A stretch of DNA of 64,000 nucleotides from Candidatus Hydrogenedens sp. GTDB lineage: Bacteria; Hydrogenedentota; Hydrogenedentia; Hydrogenedentales; Hydrogenedentaceae. Both the position numbers and the translations under genes were made by a program. The notes beneath the pieces are model-generated. The model did no database searches. It was not told where the DNA came from and saw nothing but the letters and a program-made list of their open reading frames with translations. Shown here piece by piece: positions 10,347-20,800 of the stretch (within the stretch, counting starts at the first letter, position 1; each line of letters starts with the position of its first letter). The stretch covers positions 57,532-121,531 of the forward strand of contig DAOSBX010000004.1 of the NCBI GenBank assembly GCA_035361075.1, written 5' to 3'.

Positions 10347-12007
10347 TTTACCCTTCTCCTAACAAAATACGCAATCAAACCTGCAATTAAAACTAATTGC
10401 GGTGTTAACATTACAGAACACCAAATAAGCCATCGCTTTTGCATATCAGACAAAACAATAGGCTTATCTTCTTTTATTGAAGGACGAATTGAAATTAGTT
10501 CATCATGTTCTGTAAGCCATGCAAGACTATTTAGAAGGAAATTGATATGACCACCAATACTAATACGTTCATTTGTTATAAAATCAGCATCCCCAACCAC
10601 TACAAATCGGCTCCTTTTTTTTGAACCATCAGATAGTTCTTTACTACATGTTCCAGCCACAGCAATAAACAAAGGACCTTGCTTCTCTTCAGGTTCATAC
10701 TTAACAGCACCCCCTTCCGCAAGCCTTGACAAATCCGTCTCTGCCCAATATTCTGGTGGTGTTCTCAATATAGGAACTACATTGGCATTCTCTGGCAAAT
10801 TTTCTATTGGTTCTATTGTCCGTACGGCCCTTAACAACAATGGCTGGTCCATTCGCTGTGTAATAGGATGGTCAGAACGAAAGGAACCCCGATACTCAAA
10901 TAACCCTTCTTCTACATTTTCAAACGGCTTTGGGTCAGAACGTAATTCAATCTCCCATGGATTTTTTTTCTGCGTCGTAAATGCAATGTTTGAACCAACA
11001 TCTACTCCTAATTTTTCTTTCAACCATGGACGAAGATATTCTACACCACTCCTACCTAAACGAACATCTACCCACGGCTCAAAAAACACAATAAGTCGTC
11101 CACCATTATCAAGGAAATCCTGAATTGCCTTTAATTCTTCACGACTTAAATCCCCTTTCGGATTATGTATTATAACAACCTCATAACTTTTGGGAACTTC
11201 TGGCAGGTCAATCCGAATCTGAAAAGGTTCTATCTTATAAGATTCTCCTTCAATAATAGCCCTTGCCATAGAAATACCATTCGGATTCGAATCATCAAGG
11301 GGCGTTTCATCATGTCCAGTAAGATAACCTATTTTTGTTTCCGTTTCTTTTAGAACACTAATAAGAGCCTGCGTAAAATCCCGTTCTTCCATCCGTGGAT
11401 TGGCACCGCTTAACATAATAACACGTTGACGATTTCCACATTTTAGCACTACCGTTCCCTGGGTCGAAGCATGGGTAATGGACAATGCCTCTAAACGTGC
11501 TCGGTCAATCTGTGGGTCTAATAGTTCAACATTCAAAAAGGGTGTATGCCTTTTACATTGTTCAAGAAACCGTAATGTTTTATCTTTTGCAATTACTACA
11601 GACTCTTCATCAGTATTAATAAAAAAGCATAATACCTTTACTTCTTTGTTCATAGTCTCTAAAACTTTGACTGTTTGAGGAGATAACGTTCTACGACCTT
11701 CCTTTGTCAAGTCCACAGAAATATCCCACCGCAAAACAAAAGCATAGATAACGATACATATCCCTAAAAAAGACAAGGATGAAATCAATGCACTCAAACC
11801 CGAACCTGCCCTACCTGACCAGCCCGATTCTACTATAATACCCCGAATTACAAAACCTAACCACAAAATGCCTGTAATTAAAAAAACACCACCTACTAAA
11901 AGAGCCCACACATTAAAAATCTCTTGCTTCCACACTAAAAAATTTAAAACGCCTAATAGACTGATTACAGATATAACACCACAAAGTCTCTTCAATGACC
12001 ATTTCAT
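10343..12007 (-). CDS. GldG-like ABC transporter auxiliary protein
   Basis: 554 residues. Three N-terminal membrane helices (about residues 9-27, 34-55, 68-92) are followed by a large extracytoplasmic region and a final helix near residues 530-548 ending in RRRVK. The soluble part contains VDLTKEGRRTLSPQTVKVL and, near residues 290-310, DFLDNGGRLIVFFEP, both characteristic of the ABC_transp_aux/GldG family. In Bacteroidetes, GldG works with GldF and GldA in gliding and secretion; many other phyla carry the same set with unknown cargo. It lies 17 bases after the permease gene. An AAGGAG box lies about 13 bases before the ATG, which is rather far. Confidence 0.85.
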   Translation of the reverse strand: MKWSLKRLCGVISVISLLGVLNFLVWKQEIFNVWALLVGGVFLITGILWLGFVIRGIIVESGWSGRAGSGLSALISSLSFLGICIVIYAFVLRWDISVDLTKEGRRTLSPQTVKVLETMNKEVKVLCFFINTDEESVVIAKDKTLRFLEQCKRHTPFLNVELLDPQIDRARLEALSITHASTQGTVVLKCGNRQRVIMLSGANPRMEERDFTQALISVLKETETKIGYLTGHDETPLDDSNPNGISMARAIIEGESYKIEPFQIRIDLPEVPKSYEVVIIHNPKGDLSREELKAIQDFLDNGGRLIVFFEPWVDVRLGRSGVEYLRPWLKEKLGVDVGSNIAFTTQKKNPWEIELRSDPKPFENVEEGLFEYRGSFRSDHPITQRMDQPLLLRAVRTIEPIENLPENANVVPILRTPPEYWAETDLSRLAEGGAVKYEPEEKQGPLFIAVAGTCSKELSDGSKKRSRFVVVGDADFITNERISIGGHINFLLNSLAWLTEHDELISIRPSIKEDKPIVLSDMQKRWLIWCSVMLTPQLVLIAGLIAYFVRRRVK

Positions 12008-12024
12008 TATAATCTAAATTCTCC

Positions 12025-12855
12025 TTATTTTCGCCAATTTCGCGACTCCAGCGACCTGAATGTCAAAAACACAAAAAACGCAGTACAGAGTAAATAAAAT
12101 GCAATATCTTTAGGTTCGAATATCCCTAATGCCATATTCTTTGCATGATTATCCAGCGGTAATTCTAACAACAAAGAATGAAATAATCCGTAGATTTTTT
12201 CGACTGCATTTTTCATTACTGCTGGAAATGTATTTGGTAAAGGTGCTGTTGCTGGTAATTTTTCAGCCACATTGCCAATAATAAACATTAATAAATAGAT
12301 TCCAAAACTTACCAGTCCAGCTGTAATCGGATATTTTATTAATGAAGAAATAAAAAGCCCTATGCTTAATACAGCCATCCCCATCAGAAAAACAGAACAT
12401 AACCCAAACAACAAAACGCTCCATTCTACTTCTGTAAAGGGAAGTAAAAGAAAAACATTAAGAGCAATTAAAATAACCGCCAAAGCAAGCATGGCTAACG
12501 CAGAACTAAATTTACCCAATATAATATCCCTATCCCTCAGTGGGTATGTTAATAATAACTCCATTGTCCCTCGATGGTACTCTTCTGATAACAGACGCAT
12601 GGAAATTATCGGAGATAAAAACATAATCATAATGCCACAAAAAACAAAATACGGACTTAAAAATGTCTCCTCAAAATCTGGCACTGTGGTATAGCCATAC
12701 TGAAATGGCGATTGAGATATTTGCACATACGTTAAAAATGACAAGATAAATGCCACCCCTGTTAACGTAGCTATCAACCCCAAAATCACATACCCTGATG
12801 GAGTAACAAAAAAACTTATAAACTCACGTTTTGCTATATTCCAAATAGATTTCAT
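12025..12855 (-). CDS. ABC-2 type permease, GldF-like
   Basis: 276 residues with about six hydrophobic segments. The N-terminal helix ends in VTPSGYVILG, and the sequence LLSEEYHRGTMELLLTYPL is the conserved cytoplasmic coupling region of ABC-2 permeases. It is the membrane partner of the ATPase encoded just upstream; its ATG overlaps the ATPase stop codon by one base (TAATG). The family exports unknown substrates, and the GldF assignment comes from the GldG-like and DUF4340 neighbours. Confidence 0.88.
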   Translation of the reverse strand: MKSIWNIAKREFISFFVTPSGYVILGLIATLTGVAFILSFLTYVQISQSPFQYGYTTVPDFEETFLSPYFVFCGIMIMFLSPIISMRLLSEEYHRGTMELLLTYPLRDRDIILGKFSSALAMLALAVILIALNVFLLLPFTEVEWSVLLFGLCSVFLMGMAVLSIGLFISSLIKYPITAGLVSFGIYLLMFIIGNVAEKLPATAPLPNTFPAVMKNAVEKIYGLFHSLLLELPLDNHAKNMALGIFEPKDIAFYLLCTAFFVFLTFRSLESRNWRK

Positions 12856-13586
12856 TACTTTCCCTCCTGCACCATCTCATCTCGAGAAATTGCATTTAAA
12901 AATGCTTGCTCGATTTCAACTACCGATTTCTCAGGGTCAATAGCAATCTCCGATACAATCCTACCGTCATTCAGAATTAATGCCCGTGAACAAAGTTGTG
13001 AAACTTCAGACAATATATGCGTGCTTAATAAAACAGTATGATTTACTCTAAAACTTCTAATTAACTCGCGAATCTCGACAATTTGATGTGGGTCTAAACC
13101 TACTGTCGGTTCGTCTAAAATAATAACTGGTGGAGAGCCAATAAGTGCTTGAGCAAGACCTAATCTTTGACGATAACCTTTAGATAATGTTCCTACAACC
13201 CGCTCATATACATCTTTTAACCCACAGGTTTCGACAACCTGATTAACCGAAGATTTGAGACTGGTTCTCGGAATATTTTTAATTTGTGCAACAAACAATA
13301 AAAATGACTTTACTGTCATCTCATCATATAAAGGCACCCTTTCTGGTAAGTAACCAATGAGTCTTTTTACTTCTAATGGATACTCATGAATTTCATATTT
13401 TCCAATCTTTGCTGTTCCATAACTCGCTGGCATAAATCCAGTAAGAATACGCATCATCGTACTTTTCCCAGCTCCATTTGGACCTAAAAGACCAACACTC
13501 TCCCCTTCCTGAATAGAAAATGAAATTTCCTTCAACGCACAAAATAAACCATAATACTTTGTTATTTTATTAACCTCAATCATCAT
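12855..13586 (-). CDS. ABC transporter ATP-binding protein, GldA-like
   Basis: 243 residues, a complete ABC ATPase. Visible motifs are Walker A GPNGAGKST (about residues 35-43), the signature LSKGYRQRLGLAQAL (about 134-148), Walker B VIILDEP followed by TVGLDP, and the H-loop LLSTHIL. It should power the adjacent permease at the inner membrane. It is the first gene of the operon. A TATAAT-like box at 13619-13624 on the minus strand, about 33 bases upstream of the ATG, could be the promoter -10, but no good -35 is seen. ATG at 13586 is chosen; a second ATG follows directly. Confidence 0.92.
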   Translation of the reverse strand: MMIEVNKITKYYGLFCALKEISFSIQEGESVGLLGPNGAGKSTMMRILTGFMPASYGTAKIGKYEIHEYPLEVKRLIGYLPERVPLYDEMTVKSFLLFVAQIKNIPRTSLKSSVNQVVETCGLKDVYERVVGTLSKGYRQRLGLAQALIGSPPVIILDEPTVGLDPHQIVEIRELIRSFRVNHTVLLSTHILSEVSQLCSRALILNDGRIVSEIAIDPEKSVVEIEQAFLNAISRDEMVQEGK

Positions 13587-13751
13587 TAGACATATTTACC
13601 TATCATTTCCCGATTAAAATTATAGTCCTCTCACTATTTGAATATTATATTCCTTCCTTTACAAATCTTTTTTGATTTAACGGAATTGTGAAACTGTATT
13701 ATGACCATACTGTATTGATTTTATGTGTCTTAATTCAACTTTTATTTACAA

Positions 13752-14906
13752 CTAACCAAAAACCTGCCTCATGCGGTCGCAATAATAACGAATATTATCC
13801 CATTTTGCATCAGGGGGGATACGATGGTCGGGACAAGGAATAAATCCACCCAAATCAACCAAAGGCTTTAGCCTTTCTATCTCACGGTCAACAGCATCTC
13901 TATCATGAAGGAATACTACTTTGTTCATTCCTCCGACACCACGCAAACCTTTGCCATATTTTTCTCTCCATGGGGCAATACTTGCGTTCCATGTACCAAC
14001 TTCTATTGGGAACATGGTGTTCACACCATTATAAAACCATGTGGGAATAAGGGCATCAATACAGCCATCACAATCTAACGAAACAATATCCAATCCATAA
14101 CTATTACATAACTCTATAATCCTTTTATAATGAGGTCCGACCAATTCATCAAATACTGAGGGGATTACCAGAGGTCCATTCTTAAAACAGATATCTTCCC
14201 AAAAATGAGCAAAATCATACTTAGCACCATTTTGTAAGGCTCGTTTCGTATTCTGATAACAAAGTTCTCCATAAGTATCAATCATTTCCTTAAACAAATC
14301 AGGGTCATCAGCATAAATATAACTTAATCCCACTACGCCTATAATATTTCTTAGAGAACCTAATAAACTACCGCAATGCAACCCATACAGATAATCACGT
14401 TCATCCTTTTTGAGAAATTCTTCTCCTCCCTCTCCAAAAGGTATCATTTTATCATTTACACGAACAAGTGTTTTTAACATTCTATTTTCATTATATTGAA
14501 GCCGTGGCAGATAATGTTCTTCCCAATCCTTTCGAGTTTTTAAAAGATGGTCAAACTCTGACGGAATAGAAACCGCTCCCAATTTTTCGAGAACTATAAC
14601 ACCATCTTCATTCTGAACTTTTTTGGAGCCATCGGGTAATTCTTCAATAACTTTTCGTTCAAATAATGGGTCTAAATGGGCATTAGGTTTAAATACCGAA
14701 TAATAATTAAAATCAAAACCTAACTTCTCACTTAATACAGCATCTACAGGATTCCCATCTATCCATTCTTCTGCTTCTTCTTTAGTAATATATCCTTCAT
14801 CTGCCCATTTCTTTAACGTCTCGTTCCAAAAACCAAAATGAACTATCGGTAAACGGTCATATGGTTCATACCTCAAAACTGCAAGAGCCCTTTCCCTATG
14901 TGTCAT
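13752..14906 (-). CDS. uroporphyrinogen decarboxylase (URO-D) family protein
   Basis: 384 residues. The N-terminus MTHRERALAVLRYEPYDRLP is the usual opening of URO-D/methyltransferase-like proteins (MtaA/CmuA relatives); later segments such as YGLDIVSLDCDG and GGMNKVVFLHDRD fit the TIM-barrel fold. These family members are often cobalamin- or methyl-transfer related rather than heme enzymes, and nothing here shows heme synthesis, so the substrate is unknown. The start is set at the ATG at 14906 because GAGGAGA lies 6-7 bases before it; earlier in-frame starts at 14912 (ATG) and 14921 (TTG) overlap that box. It is monocistronic and followed by a 165-base gap. Confidence 0.8.
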   Translation of the reverse strand: MTHRERALAVLRYEPYDRLPIVHFGFWNETLKKWADEGYITKEEAEEWIDGNPVDAVLSEKLGFDFNYYSVFKPNAHLDPLFERKVIEELPDGSKKVQNEDGVIVLEKLGAVSIPSEFDHLLKTRKDWEEHYLPRLQYNENRMLKTLVRVNDKMIPFGEGGEEFLKKDERDYLYGLHCGSLLGSLRNIIGVVGLSYIYADDPDLFKEMIDTYGELCYQNTKRALQNGAKYDFAHFWEDICFKNGPLVIPSVFDELVGPHYKRIIELCNSYGLDIVSLDCDGCIDALIPTWFYNGVNTMFPIEVGTWNASIAPWREKYGKGLRGVGGMNKVVFLHDRDAVDREIERLKPLVDLGGFIPCPDHRIPPDAKWDNIRYYCDRMRQVFG

Positions 14907-15326
14907 ATTCATTCTCCTCAATACATTTCTTTAGAAGTTAAATACTTTTTATTTATATTACTATACTATAAAAAAAGGAAAATAAAAAATTAATTCCATC
15001 AGATTAAACATTAGTATTACTGTTAAATAACTTCATTCTTTCTTCTTCCATGTCCTACGTGTTCCATTTACCCCATTCCACCAGCGAAACAGTGACAGCT
15101 TCTCTATGCCAAAAGCAAAAGGCTTGTGATACTACAAGGTGATGACAGAACCCATGCTGTCACCAATTACATTCATAGTTTGATAAATTAATTCTTTTTG
15201 CAATGGAAGCATAATTCGTAGTAATATTATATAAACTGAATTTATAGTTTTATATGACGTTTTATTGATTCCTTTTGCTATTTTATAATAATCATGTTTT
15301 TATTTCTATAATAAAAAGGTTTTTAC
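14907..15326. other. divergent intergenic region between URO-D gene and apbE
   Basis: 420 bases between two divergent genes. Most of it is AT-rich, but about 15050-15165 is distinctly richer in GC and contains the inverted repeats listed separately. Close to apbE, TATAAT occurs at 15284-15289, but it lacks a well-spaced -35, so the promoter is uncertain. No coding frame is recognised. Confidence 0.5.
15092..15163. other. structured element with competing stems (possible regulatory RNA or repeat)
   Basis: GTGACAGC (15092-15099) is perfectly complementary to GCTGTCAC (15156-15163). A second TGACAG (15143-15148) can instead pair with CTGTCA (15157-15162) around an 8-base loop, so the same right arm has two possible partners. 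Inside lies a short GCC/GGC stem (15108-15110 with 15121-15123) around an A-rich loop. It is GC-richer than its surroundings and lies in a divergent promoter region. It matches no riboswitch class that I can recognise on either strand. It may be an RNA switch, an operator or a mobile repeat. Confidence 0.4.
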
Positions 15327-16355
15327 TTGAAAAAATCTTTATATAAAATAGTCATATATTTATTCTTTATTATTCTCTCTATTGGAGGACACGGGGAAGC
15401 AACCCAATCAGTGACTGTCCGTTTCTTTGCTATGGGAACAGAGTTCGTTTTTATTATTTATCCTCCCTTTGATGGTATGCTTGAAGAAGATGTTCGTAAT
15501 TTATGTGAACCTGCTATCACTGCTGTCAATAACCTTGAAAAACATATCAGTCATTACTTACCAGATAATGACCTTGCACGACTAAATCAATCCGCAGGTT
15601 CAGGCGTTCTTAAAGTAAACAGCGACCTTTTTGAAGTTATCCGCTGGTCCAAACGATACTGGGAACGCACTGATGGTGCATTTGACCCAAGTGTAGGTCC
15701 TTTATTAGACCTCTGGGGATTTTATAGGAAGAACAAACAGGACATTCCATCGGATAATGAAATCTCTGAAGCATTAAAAAAGGTAGGCATGGATAAAGTA
15801 ATCATCAATGTTGATGAACAATCTGTTGGACTTACAGTCCCCGAAATGCGTCTTGATTTTGGTGGTATAGGGAAAGGGTTAGCTTTGGATCGGGCAAAGG
15901 CAATATTAAAAGAACAAGGGATAAAATCGGGTATTTTACATGCAGGCACAAGTTCTATTGTTGCAATAGGTACACCACCTAACCAGGCAGGTTGGAAAAT
16001 TGGCATCCGTTCCCCTTATAATAAAGATGAAACGATTGAAGAATTTTTAATTAATGATGAATCTCTTTCTACCTCTTCCGTTTCCGAACAATTTTTGGAA
16101 CGAAAAGGTAAAAAGTATGGTCATATATTTAACCCAAAAACAGGTCGTCCTGTAGATACCAATATTGTGAGTTCAACAGTTATTTGTAAAACAGCGACAG
16201 AAAGTGATGCTTTAAGCACATCGTTCTTTGTGCTTGGTATCGATAAAACAAAAGAGTATTGCAAAAAATTTCCTGATGTGAAAGTTTTCCTTGTGTCGGA
16301 ACATAATAATAAATTAGATAAACAATATATTAACCTTAAACAAAGCGAGGAATAG
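15327..16355 (+). CDS. apbE: FAD:protein FMN transferase
   Basis: 342 residues with an N-terminal signal peptide or anchor (about residues 5-22). ApbE attaches FMN covalently to threonine or serine of extracytoplasmic redox proteins, using FAD. Motifs visible: FFAMGTEF near the mature N-terminus, DPSVGPLLDLWGF, the GGIGKGLALDRA loop (about residues 178-189), HIFNPKTGRPV and the metal-site region TATESDALSTSFFVLG. The start is TTG at 15327 with an AAAGG box about 10 bases upstream. It opens a plus-strand cluster with an oxidoreductase 2 bases downstream and a multiheme cytochrome. No protein with a clear FMN-acceptor motif is encoded in the window. Confidence 0.92.
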   Translation: MKKSLYKIVIYLFFIILSIGGHGEATQSVTVRFFAMGTEFVFIIYPPFDGMLEEDVRNLCEPAITAVNNLEKHISHYLPDNDLARLNQSAGSGVLKVNSDLFEVIRWSKRYWERTDGAFDPSVGPLLDLWGFYRKNKQDIPSDNEISEALKKVGMDKVIINVDEQSVGLTVPEMRLDFGGIGKGLALDRAKAILKEQGIKSGILHAGTSSIVAIGTPPNQAGWKIGIRSPYNKDETIEEFLINDESLSTSSVSEQFLERKGKKYGHIFNPKTGRPVDTNIVSSTVICKTATESDALSTSFFVLGIDKTKEYCKKFPDVKVFLVSEHNNKLDKQYINLKQSEE

Positions 16356-16357
16356 CC

Positions 16358-17827
16358 ATGAAATCCAATACCTCTCGTAATGTATCTCGTAGAAACTTTA
16401 TCAAAACAGCAAGTACTGCCACAGGACTGATTATTATGGCAGGGAAAGCCCCGTTTTCCTATGCACTTAATGACAAAGTAAAGGTCGGTTGTGTTGGCTG
16501 TGGAGGACAGGGAAGTTTCCATATTAAAGACGGCTTGATGGGCACATCCGACATTGTCATCACTGCGGTATGTGATGCCTATGGTCCTCATCAACGGCTA
16601 GCAGTGCAATTAGCTCAAATTTCAAATGCAGGCATTGCACTTGAACCTGGACAAGGATTGACAGAAGAACAACGGCAAAAAGCAATCGCAGCATTCAAAC
16701 CGAAGAGTTATTATGACTATCGGGAAATGTTAGAGAAAGAAGAATTGGATGCAGTCGTCATTGCGACACCACTCCATACTCATTATCAAATCACTATGGA
16801 TAGTTTAAGTGCTGGCAAATATGTATTCTGTGAAAAGACTATGTGTTACGAAATTGAACAAGCTCGAGATGTCGTAAAGAAATGCCACGAAACAGGTAAA
16901 TGGGTTCAGGTAGGACATCAACGGAGGTATAATCCTTTATATAATAAAGCCTTAATGATGATTTGGGAAGAAGGAACTATTGGACGAATCGTACATATTG
17001 ACGCTCAATGGCATCGCAACAACGATTGGCGACGTCCAATTAACAAAGACCATAAACTTAACTCTCAAGAAGCCCGCTTCATTAAAGATTTGGAACGCTA
17101 TATGAACTGGCGTCTATACAAAGAGTCATCCAGAGGCTTATTAACAGAATTAGCAACCCATCAATTAGATATCGTTTCTTGGTTCCTTGATGCCGTGCCC
17201 AAACGCGTTTACGGTTGTGGTAGTTTAGACTATTGGAGAGATGGACGCGAAATTCACGACAGTATCAATGTCATTTATGAATTTGATATTACACCTGAAA
17301 ACCGTGGTTATCGTGCTATAAATGCTCGAAGCAGTTATCAGGATAAGATGGCAATTAATCAGCCTTATACAGTTCAATTGATGTATTCCAGTATTACCGC
17401 CAATGCGAAAAAAGGATGCAACGAACTCATCCAAGGAGATGAGGGCACCATTGAATTAAGTGAAGAAGGTGGAACGTTCTATCCAGAAGCCACAGCCAAA
17501 ATTTCATGGGGTGAATCTGGAAGTGCTGAACAAACTGCAACGGTTATCACCTCTGGCGGAACATTGAAGCTCAGCAACAAAGCACTTCAAGAAGGCAAAC
17601 CGATTGTTGTAGATAATACACGTTCTGTTGACCAACTCCAATTTATGCGGTTCGCAAAAGATATAAAAGAAGGTGGCGTACCAAAAGCAAACCAAATGGT
17701 CGGTCTACGGGCTACCGTTATGGCTCTTTCAGGTTATCAAGCAATTGAGGAAAGGCGAATGGTTGAAATTGACCCAGCTCTATATACCTTCGATTTTCCG
17801 ACACCTGACCCATCAATGGTTAGTTAA
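16358..17827 (+). CDS. Tat-exported Gfo/Idh/MocA family oxidoreductase
   Basis: 489 residues. The N-terminus has a twin-arginine signal (SRRNFIKTAS followed by a hydrophobic stretch), so the folded enzyme is probably exported with its nucleotide cofactor. The Rossmann region starts KVKVGCVGCGGQG, and EKTMCYEIEQARD holds the conserved EKP-type lysine segment, here EKT. The family performs NAD(P)-linked sugar or inositol oxidations; the substrate cannot be read from the sequence. It starts 2 bases after apbE and precedes the multiheme cytochrome by 68 bases, so the three are probably co-transcribed. Whether it feeds electrons to that system is inference. Confidence 0.88.
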   Translation: MKSNTSRNVSRRNFIKTASTATGLIIMAGKAPFSYALNDKVKVGCVGCGGQGSFHIKDGLMGTSDIVITAVCDAYGPHQRLAVQLAQISNAGIALEPGQGLTEEQRQKAIAAFKPKSYYDYREMLEKEELDAVVIATPLHTHYQITMDSLSAGKYVFCEKTMCYEIEQARDVVKKCHETGKWVQVGHQRRYNPLYNKALMMIWEEGTIGRIVHIDAQWHRNNDWRRPINKDHKLNSQEARFIKDLERYMNWRLYKESSRGLLTELATHQLDIVSWFLDAVPKRVYGCGSLDYWRDGREIHDSINVIYEFDITPENRGYRAINARSSYQDKMAINQPYTVQLMYSSITANAKKGCNELIQGDEGTIELSEEGGTFYPEATAKISWGESGSAEQTATVITSGGTLKLSNKALQEGKPIVVDNTRSVDQLQFMRFAKDIKEGGVPKANQMVGLRATVMALSGYQAIEERRMVEIDPALYTFDFPTPDPSMVS

Positions 17828-17895
17828 TTCTATATATTTACACATATAAATTAACGAAATAAAATTATTAACATAAAGAAAGAGAAAGTGATGCC

Positions 17896-20800
17896 ATGAG
17901 TAAATCGTGGAAAAGTTACATCCCATGTTTAGTATTTACCCTAGTTCTCCTACCAATCATCTCTATTCCCGCAAAAGATATCTCAGAACCATTACAAAAT
18001 ATTATCGAAAATTATGATAAATATATTGGTAGAGACCTTGTCATAAATAATCGAGCCCCAAATGCAAAAGTTATACGGACACTTCCTCTTTCCTGTCCAC
18101 CATTCCATTTAAGAGATAAAAATGGTGACATTATTGACCCAACAAAGAATCCAGATGGGACACCAGTTGACCCTAACTTGCCAGTTCAACAGCAAGGCAT
18201 CCCACGAGCAGTTAGTACCAAACAAACCTGTGGTGCATGTCATCCTTATGACAGAATCACTCATGGCTATCATTTCCAGATGGGTCGTGATGAACTCTAT
18301 CCGCCTACAGACCCGACAGGTGGAATTCCAAAGGATAAAAGTCCTGGCTTTTTCGGAAAATGGTTATCCTTATACCAACGTGAACTGGTTGGAAAAAATT
18401 TTGAAAATCCTGACCAGATAGATATGACTCCTTTCAATTGGATTGTAGATTGTGGAGTGTGTCACCCTGGTGGTGGACCTGCAGAATATGACCGTTCTGG
18501 AAAAAATTATGAAAAATTCAAAAAAGCAAATCCTCTGGTAGGCACATTTGGGGACGGCGATTACTACGAATCCCCATGGGAAAAAACTGGAGTTGTCGAA
18601 GCAGATTGTTTTATTTGCCATCTTGAAGATTATGAATATTCTATCCGTGCCCAACAGATTAAAAAATGGAATTTTGAATATGCATCGACTGCCGCTGCAG
18701 GCTTCGGTTATGTTTGGGGTTCTACCATCGATGGACAACAACCCAAAGTTTATTATAACAAAAGTCTTTTCCGAGCAGATGGAACCGTTCACCTCCATAT
18801 TCGCCGTCCTACCGACCGCCAATGCATGTTCTGCCATGATATGTCCAGCGTCCAGAAACGAGGGATTTCATGGCATTCTCCATATATGCAAGACGTTCAC
18901 ACAGAACAAGGTTTAAAATGCATCGACTGTCATCATGGCGACATTCGCCATAACTTCGCAAAGGGTAGTTCCTCTATACAAACTATTCGTGATGATTTAG
19001 ATAACACAACATTATCATGCAAACAATGCCATGACCAACAAGAGAAAGGTGCCCCGTATCCAGAACATAAAGGATTACCTCCTCTGCATCTGGAACGGAT
19101 TGACTGCACTGCTTGTCATATTACGCATCGTCCTTTCCTCCCTGTATCTATTATCGACCCATTAACTGGGAAAGCCATGACCTTACCTGAAATTCAAGAC
19201 ATGAGTTATTTGGGTGCATCTGAATTTGGTGGTTTTTGGGGATGGATACGTAGTCGAGACGATGCAAACCTCATTTTCCCATATACTAAAGAGCAATTAC
19301 AGCAAGCCAAAGAATATACTATCTCAAACGATGATAATATCCGCAAATTATTTAAAGACGCTCTCTTAAAAGACTTGCCAGAAGGAGCAATAAAAGTTTC
19401 CGATTTTATTCAGCAAAATAATGAACTCGAAAGTCCAGAATCACGTGGATTAATGTTAATTGTATTATCCCAATTAGTTCGACCTGCTAAAGAAGCCTAT
19501 CCAGTTGTCGTTTTCCGAAATCAGGCATATTCTTATGATACAGGACAAATCAGGGAATTAAAGGCTACACCACAACCAAAACGGCCAGGGGCAACCATCA
19601 TAGAATCTTCATTTGATTTGGGCAGAAACAAACAGGATGGAAAGATATATGCACAAAACACCCAGGTCTCTACATACTGGGTCTATATCGATAAAGAAGA
19701 AGTCCGACCAGTTTTACTAAAAGATATGAAAAAGGCTTATGATTGGTTAACATTACCAGAATATACGTTCCGACTTTATCCATCACAACCTAAGAATGGA
19801 CAGACCGCTCCGCCACTTCCTGAGAATCCATTAAAACAGGCACAACAACCAGCAACATCAGAAAATACAGGTGCTTTACAAGCACAAGTACCTAACCCAG
19901 AAGAAAATACAACTCGCAAAAAAACAGCAGAAGAAATCCGTCAACAAACAGAAATGGAAGAAAACTTAAAAGTAGCTATACAGGAAAAAATAAAAGTATA
20001 CTCAGCATCTGACGCAAAACCATTAAAAATTTATGATGATAATAACGATACCTTCCCAGAAGTAAACACACAAGAAGAAATCGGGCTATTTGCATGGGCA
20101 TTAAAACAGACTGTTCCATATCTCAAAGATAAAGATTTGTACTATTTGAGAGGAACTACTGTTTTTCGTGTAACCGTAAAAGGTGGGGATAATCCTTATG
20201 AGTTCGAATTTCTGGATATGGAACGTATCGGTGAAAATAAACCTTTCATTGCAATTACAAGATATGAACAAAAAGAAGAACCTGGTGAGTTTAGTTGGGA
20301 CAAACCTAAACAAGTCTGGTCTCCTGTCGAAATGCGACTTTGCTCACCTTATGAAGCAGAAATTGTCCAGATTGAACCAAAGGCATACCCATCTATCATG
20401 GCTATGGCAAAGCCATTAGAATGGACTGTCTCCCATGGTGTAGAACCCGCAACCCGTGCGTATGGTGCCAAAGGTTGCACAGATTGCCACTCTGAAAATT
20501 CTTCATTTTTCATGGGTAGTATGCTCGTAGACCCATTCTCAGAAGATGGCACACCAAAATACGTTACATTATGGAGTGTTTTGGGCTATAATATTTCTAA
20601 CTTAAAATTAGGGGCATGGCGCGAAGGTGTATTGAAAAAGTATGCCCCATGGATTGTCCTGATTCAATTATTACTTATCCTTATACATTATGTCCTTATC
20701 GGGAGAAAAGAAGGAACCCCCGTTGGTAAACCAAATGTCTTACGTTTCCGTGGCTATGAACGGATAGCTCATGCAATTGCTATGATTAGCGTTACATTTC

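Noticed and set aside
15092..15163. c-di-GMP, fluoride, ZTP or THF riboswitch
   Set aside because: Their conserved core sequences are not present on either strand; only generic stems are seen.
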